63,531 nt of DNA. Origin: Bacillota bacterium. GTDB taxonomy: Bacteria > Bacillota > Clostridia > Christensenellales > Aristaeellaceae. The notes beneath the pieces were generated by a model. The model was not told the origin of the DNA and ran no database searches. It saw only the letters and a list, made by a program, of their open reading frames with translations. The position numbers were made by a program, and so were the translations under genes. Where the stretch lies: contig JAEZRP010000050.1 in NCBI GenBank assembly GCA_023444095.1, positions 1 to 63,531 on the forward strand. Reading direction: 5' to 3'. Shown one piece after another: positions 32,312-39,600 of the stretch (within the stretch, counting starts at the first letter, position 1; each line of letters begins with the position of its first letter).

Positions 32312-33840
32312 GCGCGCACCTCCTGCCGCCTCGCGCCCGACATGTACAGGCCGAGCTCCTGAACCGTTGTCTTTCTGGGATCGAACGCGCCCACGATCTC
32401 GCCCTCGTACATCACGAGGATGCGGTCTGAGACGTTCATGACCTCGTCCAGCTCCAGCGAGACGAGGAGCACCGCCTTGCCCGCATCCCGCTGCGAGACG
32501 ATCTGGCGGTGGATATACTCGATGGCGCCAACGTCGAGTCCGCGCGTGGGCTGGACCGCGACGAGAAGCTCCGCGTCCATGTCGATCTCGCGGCCGACGA
32601 TCGCCTTCTGCTGGTTCCCGCCGGACATGGAGCGCACGATGGTCTCCGCTCCCTGGCCGCTTCTGACGTCGTACTGCTCGATGAGCCGGTCGGCATACTT
32701 CCCGACTTCGCCGAAGCGGATGAAGCCGTAACTTTCGAACGGCTCGTGCCAATACTTTTGAAGGACGAGATTTTCAGCAAGCGTATAGTCGAGAATCAGC
32801 CCATGCTTGTGGCGATCTTCGGGAATGTGGCTCATGCCCTGGACGCTGCGCTGGCGGATGGAGGCGTGTGTGATGTCCTTCCCCATGAGCCTTACGGAAC
32901 CCCCGCTCGCCTTCTCAAGTCCGGTGAGCGCGGCGACAAACTCCGTCTGGCCGTTCCCTTCGATGCCCGCGAGACACACGATCTCGCCCGCGCGCACGTC
33001 GAGAGAGACGCTTTTTACGCTGTCGCCCTTGTGCGTGCGCGACTTAACGGTGAAATCCCGGACGGAAAGTACGACGTCCCCGGGCGCGCGGTCGGCCTTC
33101 TCGACGGTGAAGCTCACGTCGCGGCCGACCATCATGCGCGAGAGCTCCTCCTTGCTCGTGTCCTTTATGTCAACGGTGCCGATGCGCCGGCCCTTGCGAA
33201 GCACGGTGACGCGGTCGGCAACCGCCATGATCTCGTTCAGCTTATGGGTGATAAAAAGGATAGACTTTCCCTCCCGCGCGAAGGAGCGCATGATCTCCAT
33301 CAGCTCCTCGATCTCCTGCGGCGTGAGAACCGCCGTGGGTTCGTCGAGGATGAGGATCTCGTTGTCGCGATAAAGCATCTTCAGGATCTCGACGCGTTGC
33401 TGCATGCCGACCGAAATGTCTTCGATCTTCGCGTCCGGATCGACGCGCAGCGCGTATCGTTCGCTCAAATCCATCACCCTTTTGCGCGCCTTCGCCTTTT
33501 CAAGAAGGCCCGCGCGCGTCTCCTCCGCGCCGAGGATGATGTTGTCGAGCACGGTGAATACCTCGACCAGTTTGAAGTGCTGATGCACCATGCCGATGCC
33601 AAGCGCGTTCGCGTCGTTTGGATTATTGATCCGAACCTCCGCGCCGTTTTTGAGGATTCTGCCCTTCTCGGGCTGATACATGCCGAACAGGACGCTCATG
33701 AGCGTCGATTTTCCGGCGCCGTTCTCGCCGAGCAGCGCGTGAATCTCACCCTTGCGCAGTTGCAGGGTGACGTCATCATTCGCCTTGATGCCCGGGAATT
33801 CCTTGGTGATTCCCAGCATCTCAATCACATACTCACTCAT
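32308..33840 (-). CDS. Nucleoside-type ABC transporter ATPase, two cassettes
   Basis: This 510-residue fused double ATPase energises the transporter. The first cassette has an intact Walker A GENGAGKST (38-46), VHQHFKLVEVFTVLDN, signature SVGMQQRVEILK and Walker B ILILDEPTAVLTP. The second has the degenerate Walker A GIEGNGQTEF, the ISxxPEDR-type HIPEDRHKHG, signature MSGGNQQKAIVGRE and VAVQPTRGLDVGA. A degenerate second P-loop is normal for this sugar/nucleoside family. A hairpin separates it from the BMP gene upstream. Confidence 0.95.
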   Translation of the reverse strand: MSEYVIEMLGITKEFPGIKANDDVTLQLRKGEIHALLGENGAGKSTLMSVLFGMYQPEKGRILKNGAEVRINNPNDANALGIGMVHQHFKLVEVFTVLDNIILGAEETRAGLLEKAKARKRVMDLSERYALRVDPDAKIEDISVGMQQRVEILKMLYRDNEILILDEPTAVLTPQEIEELMEIMRSFAREGKSILFITHKLNEIMAVADRVTVLRKGRRIGTVDIKDTSKEELSRMMVGRDVSFTVEKADRAPGDVVLSVRDFTVKSRTHKGDSVKSVSLDVRAGEIVCLAGIEGNGQTEFVAALTGLEKASGGSVRLMGKDITHASIRQRSVQGMSHIPEDRHKHGLILDYTLAENLVLQKYWHEPFESYGFIRFGEVGKYADRLIEQYDVRSGQGAETIVRSMSGGNQQKAIVGREIDMDAELLVAVQPTRGLDVGAIEYIHRQIVSQRDAGKAVLLVSLELDEVMNVSDRILVMYEGEIVGAFDPRKTTVQELGLYMSGARRQEVRA

Positions 33841-33880
33841 CGCGTCACACCCTTACGATTGTTCCAGTTCCAAATACGGA

Positions 33881-33910
33881 CGAGGGGCCAGACGTTCGCC
33901 TGACCCCTCG
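33881..33910 (-). promoter_or_regulatory. Intercistronic hairpin between BMP gene and ATPase gene
   Basis: An 11-bp stem with one G-T pair (33881-33891 with 33900-33910) lies 14 bases after the BMP stop codon. No T-run follows on the minus strand. Such hairpins commonly protect the binding-protein mRNA or reduce read-through, giving excess binding protein over ATPase; that role is inferred. Confidence 0.6.
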
Positions 33911-33923
33911 ATTTTGGTTCCGA

Positions 33924-34994
33924 TTACTCCATGTAATCGACGGTGGCGTTGGTGACCTCAGGCTGGACGTCGATGGCGGCGGAGACTTCCACCTCGCCAG
34001 ACTTCACCTTCTCATAGAGGGCGTTGTACTCGTCCATGGTGAACTTCTCAAAGCGCCAGGATGTGTCCGCGGTGGGAAGTCCCACGTAGTCGTCCGCGGC
34101 GCCGAGGGTCACGGTCTGGCCGGCATAGGCATCGGGCCACACGCCGCCGTTGGCGTAGAGAGCCGTAAGCGAATTGTTGATGGTTTGCTTGATGTACTTC
34201 ATCGCTGAAGTGATAACGGTCTCTGATACATAGTACTGGTCAGTATCAACACCGATGACCTTGCCGCCAGCTTCTTCGGCCGCCGCGCACGCGGACAGGT
34301 AGATGCCGCCGCCACAGGCGAACACGACCTCGGTGCCCTCGGAATACCAGCTGGACATCTTGACCTTGATGTCGTCGTTCGGCGCGAACACGCCGGAATA
34401 CCAGTACTTGATCTCAATCTGCACGCCCAGCGAAGCGGCTGCGTCATCCGCGCCCTGCACGAAGCCGTAGCCGTAGCGGATGACCGCGGGGACGTCCATG
34501 CCGCCCAGGAAACCAAGCTTGGTATAACCCTCCGTGACGGCGGCATAACCAGCAAGATAGCCCGCCTGCTCCTCCTGATAGAAGATGCAGTACACGTTCG
34601 GAGAGACCACGGGCGTGAGGGGATCTTCGACACTCTTGGGCTGTCCGTCAATAATGATAAAATTGACATCGGGATACTGATCCTGGACGTCATACAACGA
34701 ATTCTCGAACATGTAACCCGGGCATACGACGGTCTTTGCGCCTTTTTCAATCGCGGCCTTGATGGACTCTACGCGCGCCTCGGTAGAGTCTTCGGTGGGA
34801 CGGTAGTAGGCATACGAAATACCATTCGTCTCGGCGTACTCAACGACGCCTTCCCATGCGGCCTGATTGAAGGACTGATCGTCGATGTTGCCGACGTCGG
34901 TAACAAGGGCGATCTCAAATGTGTCATCGGCAAACGCGACCGAGCCAATGAGAAGCATCGAGACGACCAACAGGACGGAGAGAACTTTTTTCAT
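33924..34994 (-). CDS. BMP-family substrate-binding protein without lipobox
   Basis: This 356-residue extracytoplasmic binding protein is of the Bmp/Med family, which binds nucleosides. The family start is seen in IALVTDVGNIDDQSFNQAAWEG, followed by a KTVVCPGYMFENSLYDV segment and VFACGGGIYLSACAAAE. The signal peptide ends in SVAFA-DD and has no cysteine near the cleavage site, so it should be cut by signal peptidase I and not lipidated. That is unusual for a Gram-positive ABC binding protein, and retention may depend on the permease or wall. AGGAGG precedes the ATG. First gene of its operon. Confidence 0.92.
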   Translation of the reverse strand: MKKVLSVLLVVSMLLIGSVAFADDTFEIALVTDVGNIDDQSFNQAAWEGVVEYAETNGISYAYYRPTEDSTEARVESIKAAIEKGAKTVVCPGYMFENSLYDVQDQYPDVNFIIIDGQPKSVEDPLTPVVSPNVYCIFYQEEQAGYLAGYAAVTEGYTKLGFLGGMDVPAVIRYGYGFVQGADDAAASLGVQIEIKYWYSGVFAPNDDIKVKMSSWYSEGTEVVFACGGGIYLSACAAAEEAGGKVIGVDTDQYYVSETVITSAMKYIKQTINNSLTALYANGGVWPDAYAGQTVTLGAADDYVGLPTADTSWRFEKFTMDEYNALYEKVKSGEVEVSAAIDVQPEVTNATVDYME

Positions 34995-35104
34995 GATGAT
35001 CCTCCTTACGACGGTATATTGGGCTTATCCCAATTGAACTTATTATATCAGACTTGTTAAAGAAAGAAAAGACAAAATATGTGGAATCGCAGGATATGTT
35101 ATGC

Positions 35105-35110
35105 TATAAT
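35105..35110 (+). promoter_or_regulatory. -10 element of mscL promoter
   Basis: A consensus TATAAT, preceded by TGC (extended form), lies 30 bases before the mscL start. The best -35 candidate is GTGGAA at 35081-35086 with an 18-base spacer. Confidence 0.6.
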
Positions 35111-35140
35111 ACCTCTACAATCTTTTACGGAGGGATTCTG

Positions 35141-35554
35141 ATGAAGATCTGGAAGGAATTCAAGGAATTCGCTTTCAAGGGGAACGTGATCGACCTGGCT
35201 GTCGGCGTCATCATCGGCGCGGCGTTTACCGGAATCGTCACCTCGCTCGTCAACGACGTATTCACGCCTCTCATTTCCCTTGCGACCAAGGGCGTTGACT
35301 TCACGACGCTGGGCATCGCGCTCGGCGAAGGCGAGGACGCCGCGAAACTCGCCTACGGAAACTTCATTCAGGCTGTCATCAACTTCCTGCTCGTCGCCAT
35401 CTGCATCTTCGTCTTCGTCAAGTTCATCAACAGACTCAAACGCAAGCCCGAGCAGGCACCCGTCAAGCCGGCGCGCAAATGCCCCTTCTGCTTTGGCGAG
35501 ATCAACGACAAGGCCACCCGCTGCCCGCACTGCACCAGCATGCTCGATGAGTAA
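35141..35554 (+). CDS. mscL: Large-conductance mechanosensitive channel MscL with zinc ribbon
   Basis: This 137-residue channel protects against hypo-osmotic lysis. The N-terminal helix (KEFKEFAFKGNVIDLAVGV) leads into TM1 and the gating region IIGAAFTGIVTSLVNDVF. A periplasmic loop and TM2 (about 83-104) follow. The cytoplasmic tail carries CPFC and CPHC pairs, a likely zinc ribbon, as in several clostridial MscL proteins. GGAGGG precedes the ATG. The last 8 bases overlap the DMT gene. Confidence 0.95.
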   Translation: MKIWKEFKEFAFKGNVIDLAVGVIIGAAFTGIVTSLVNDVFTPLISLATKGVDFTTLGIALGEGEDAAKLAYGNFIQAVINFLLVAICIFVFVKFINRLKRKPEQAPVKPARKCPFCFGEINDKATRCPHCTSMLDE

Positions 35555-36443
35555 GAGCGCGAAAGGTTCCTTTTTCCTCCTCTCCGCTGCGCTCGTCTGG
35601 GGACTCGCGTTCGTCGCCCAGAAGTCCGCGGCGGGAAGCGTCGGCACGCTGACGTTTATCTGCCTTCGCTCGCTCGTCGCCTGCGCGGTCCTCTTCCCCA
35701 TCTGTGCAGTCAGGCTGCGCCGCGCGGCGGGCGGGCCTTCATTGAAATCCCATCTCCTGCCTGGAATCGTGATGGGGTCGATCATGTTTGTCACCATCTG
35801 GCTTCAGCAGTGGGGCCTCGCGTACACCACCGCGAGCAAGTCCGGGTTCGTAACGGCGCTCTACATCATCATCGTACCCCTTGCCGGACTGTTTTTTCGT
35901 CGGCGGCCCGGCGTCAGCCTGTGGTTCGGCGTCGCGCTCGCGCTCGTGGGAACGGCGCTTCTCTCGCTCGACTTTTCGGAGGGCTTCTCGGTCGGTTTTG
36001 GCGAGATGCTCACCTTCGGCTGCGCGGTCGTCTGCTCGGCGCACATCATGTATGTGGATGGGCACGCGAACGGGCTCGACTCGACGCTTCTTTGCGCCAT
36101 CCAGTTTGGCGTCTCGTTCCTCCTGGGCGGCGCGGGCATGCTCCTCTTTGAATCCCCGACCGTCGCGCAGGTCACGGGCAACGCGGTAAGCATTCTGTAC
36201 GTCGGCGCGATCTCGGGCGCGGTCGGCTATACGTTCCAGATCATCGGCCAAAAATACGCGGAACCGGCGCTCGCTTCCATTCTCATGTGCATGGAGAGCG
36301 TGTTTGCGGCGCTCGGCGGCTGGCTCATCGCGGGCGAGGTTCTGAGTCCCATCGAGTACGTCGGCTGCGGGCTGATGCTAGCGGGTTGCGTGCTCGCACA
36401 GCTTCCCCGAAGGGCGTCCGCGCGGCAGAGGAACGAGGCATAG
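35547..36443 (+). CDS. DMT-superfamily (EamA) transporter
   Basis: This 298-residue inner-membrane carrier has ten predicted helices in two EamA repeats. Signatures include FLLSAALVWGLAFVAQK at the start, YTTASKSGFVTALYIIIVPL in repeat 1 and SILMCMESVFAALGGWLIAGE in repeat 2. Family members move amino acids, nucleotides, drugs or other metabolites; the substrate cannot be predicted. The ATG at 35547 lies inside the mscL end, implying coupling. The longer open frame upstream is the wrong frame of mscL. A terminator follows. Confidence 0.88.
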   Translation: MSKSAKGSFFLLSAALVWGLAFVAQKSAAGSVGTLTFICLRSLVACAVLFPICAVRLRRAAGGPSLKSHLLPGIVMGSIMFVTIWLQQWGLAYTTASKSGFVTALYIIIVPLAGLFFRRRPGVSLWFGVALALVGTALLSLDFSEGFSVGFGEMLTFGCAVVCSAHIMYVDGHANGLDSTLLCAIQFGVSFLLGGAGMLLFESPTVAQVTGNAVSILYVGAISGAVGYTFQIIGQKYAEPALASILMCMESVFAALGGWLIAGEVLSPIEYVGCGLMLAGCVLAQLPRRASARQRNEA

Positions 36444-36495
36444 CCCTTCGCGCGAGAGCGTATCCGCACCGCCTCCGGCTCAGGCTCCCCCGCAA

Positions 36496-36528
36496 GCCGG
36501 GATATCTGCCCCGGCGTTTTCTATTTTT
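36496..36528 (+). terminator. Intrinsic terminator after DMT gene
   Basis: GCCGGG and CCCGGC form a 6-bp GC stem with an 8-base loop, followed by GTTTTCTATTTTTT. Confidence 0.7.
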
Positions 36529-36620
36529 TGCGTAACCGTTCCGGACTGCATATCTCCCAAATTTCCGGCGACTACCCGCTTCTCCCGTTCCACAAAGTTA
36601 CACGATTTATAGCTAAATGA

Positions 36621-36649
36621 TTGACGAGTGAGTGAATAAATGGTAAAAT
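36621..36649 (+). promoter_or_regulatory. Promoter for the giant protease gene
   Basis: TTGACG (36621-36626) and TAAAAT (36644-36649) have a 17-base spacer, 44 bases before the start codon. The surrounding 100 bases are markedly AT-rich. Confidence 0.7.
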
Positions 36650-36692
36650 TAGGGTGTGTAACTTGGCATCCCCGGACGCGAGGAGGATCCAT

Positions 36693-39600
36693 ATGACGAA
36701 CGCTTTGAAGCGGTATTTTGCGCTTCTTCTTTCCTGCATTCTCCTGCTTTCGACGTTGGTGCCGGTCGCCGCAAACGCGGAGGGCAACGCCGAAACGCCG
36801 CAGCCCACCACGCAGGCGGTCGCTGTGCAAACGGCAGAACCGACGGCGGAGTCAACCCAGGCTCCGACGAACGAGCCGACCCCAACACCGACGAACGAGT
36901 CGACCCAGACGCCGATGAGCGAACCGACCCAGGCTCTGACAACCGAGCCGACGGTCGAACCGAGCGCCGCGCAGGAACCAGGAACCGAGGCAAGCGCACA
37001 GCCCACGGACGCGACCACCGCCGAGCCGAGCGCGGAGATCACGCCGGAGCCTACTCCATCTCTCTGCCCTGTTGTCTCTCTGGACGCGGGCGAAATTACG
37101 CTGTACATCGGGAAAACGCGCGCCTTGACTGCGCTCCTAGAGCCCGCAGACGCCGATTCCTCCTTTCTATGGACCTCCTCAGACGAGGCCGTCGCGACAG
37201 TCGATGCGAGCGGCGTCGTCCTTGCCGTTTCTCCGGGCATTGCCGTCGTCGCTCTGACCGCACAGGACGGGAGCGGGCTGGCCGCCGAATGCGTCGTCAC
37301 CGTTCTCCGGCCGATCTCCTCCCTCGCCGTGGCGGGGCAGGCGCGCATTCAGGTCGGCAAGTCCTACCCCCTTGCGGCGCTGGATGGGGAGATCCCGATC
37401 GCGCAAGACGTCCTCGTCTGGACAAGTTCCGACGAGGCGATTGCGACCGTGGACGCATCGGGCATCGTGACCGGCGTATCGATTGGCACGGCGACGATCA
37501 CCGCGACCGCGCGGGACGGCTCAGGCCTCACCTTCGGCTTCCCCGTCGAGATTTTACGCGCGACGGTGGTCATTCGGACGAATTCCAACAAGCAGTTCTC
37601 CATCGCGGTCAGCGAAAACAACGAGGAAGCGGAGGGCGCCATCTCCTCCATGTCCCGCATGGCCCGGGACGGGAGCATGGAGTTTGTGTACATGCGGCTC
37701 GTGCTCAAGACGGACGGCACGGACCCCGCAATCGACGATTTCAATCCGGATGTCATCATCGCGAACAAGGATAACCGTTATATCGTCCAGTTTACGACCC
37801 CGGCGGAAACGGAGGCCGCGTACGATGCGCTCTCGGTCGCCGGCTACGTAAAGTATGTCGAACCGGACAGCATGACGTCGATTTCTGAAACGCAGACGAC
37901 TTCGTACAATTCGTGGGGCGTGGAAGCGATGGGCGCGGAAGTGGCGAGCGAATACCTTGCGACCACGACGAGCGGGGCTCTCAAGGTCGGGGTCGTCGAT
38001 ACCGGCATCTCCCCGCACAGCTTCATCGGCTCAAAGCTCATCAACGGCTACGACTACGTGGACAGCGACACCAACCCCGCCGATGAGAACGGACACGGCA
38101 CGCACGTAGCGGGCACGATCATCGACCTGACGCAGCCGCTCAACGTATCGGTCGTCGCCTACCGCACGTTTGACAGGGCGGGCAACGGCTATACGTCAAA
38201 CATCACAAACGCAATCATGGTCGCTGCCGACGATGGCTGCAAGGTCATCAACCTGAGCGCGCGCGGCGTGTATTCCACGAACGGATTCAACGCGTATTCG
38301 AACGCGATCAGCTACGCGACCGGAAAGGGCGCGGTGTTCTGCTGCGCGGCGGGCAACGACTCTTTGTCCACCTCCAACTTCGTGCCTGCATGCATCACCT
38401 CGCCCGGCTGCGTCGTCGTCGCGTCGGTGGGCGAGTCGCTCTCCCACAGCTATTTCTCGAACTCCGGATCCTCGGTGGATGTCTCCGGACCGGGTGAATT
38501 CATTCTGAGCTGCGACTATGAGGGCGGTTACTGCTACATGAGCGGAACCTCGATGGCGACGCCGCACATTTCAGCCGCCTGCGCGATCATCCGGCTTGCG
38601 CATCCAGGCTACGGCCCGTCGCAGGTGGAGAACGCGCTCAAGGAAATGTGCGACGATCTCGGAAGCCCCGGATACGATACCACCTATGGTTACGGCATCC
38701 CCGACCTCACCTCCATCGCGCCGACCGTGCCGACGGGCGTCGTCGTGACGGCTCCCCAGGGCACGCTTTCGATCGGAAGCAGCATGCAGCTCACAGCGAC
38801 CGTATCGCCCGCGACCGCGAATCAGGCGGTGACCTGGACTTCCTCAAACACATCCGTCATGACCGTCTCCGCGAGCGGGTCCGTGACGGCCGTTGCGCCG
38901 GGTACAGCGCGCATCACCGCGAAGACCGTCAATGACCTGACCGGGTACGTCGAGCTCACGGTTCCTTATGATGCCGCGACCGGCGTTGCGGTCACGGCTC
39001 CCCTGAGCACGCTTTCAATCGGAAGCAGCATGCAGCTCACGGTTACCGTCTCCCCCGCAACCGCGAATCAGGCGGTGACCTGGACTTCCTCAAACACATC
39101 CGTCATGACCGTCTCCGCAAGCGGGTTCGTGACGGCCGTTGCGCCGGGTACAGCGCGCATCACCGCGAAGACCGTCAATGACCTGTCCGGATATGTCGAT
39201 CTCACGGTTCCCTATGACGCTGCGACGAACATCACGGTGTCCGCTCCGCAATCCACGATTCCGATGGGTGGCGGGATGCAGTTCTCGGCGACGGTCTCCC
39301 CCGCAACCGCGAACCCTGCGGTCACATGGTCGTCCTCAAACACGGGCGTATTGAACGTATCCGCAGGCGGGTACGTGACGCCGGTCGCCGTCGGCACGGC
39401 GCGCGTCACGGCGAAGACCGTCAACAACCTGACCGGGTACGTCGACCTCACCGTCACATACGACGCGGCGACGGGCGTGGTTGTCACGGCTCCCGGCGGC
39501 ATAATGACCCTCAGCTCCGGCATGCAGCTTTCGGCGACGGTCTCCCCCGCGACCGCGGATCAGACGGTCACATGGTCGTCCTCAAACGCGGGCGTGTTGA

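Noticed and set aside
34995..35060. Purine riboswitch upstream of the nucleoside transporter
   Set aside because: The leader is only about 60 bases. It contains just a 6-bp inverted repeat (ATTGGG-ATAAG-CCCAAT) and lacks the conserved purine-aptamer loops.
36780..37065. Thr/Pro repeats of the giant protease as a CRISPR-like or mobile repeat
   Set aside because: The repetition is at the codon level within an open frame, with irregular spacing, consistent with a low-complexity protein stalk.
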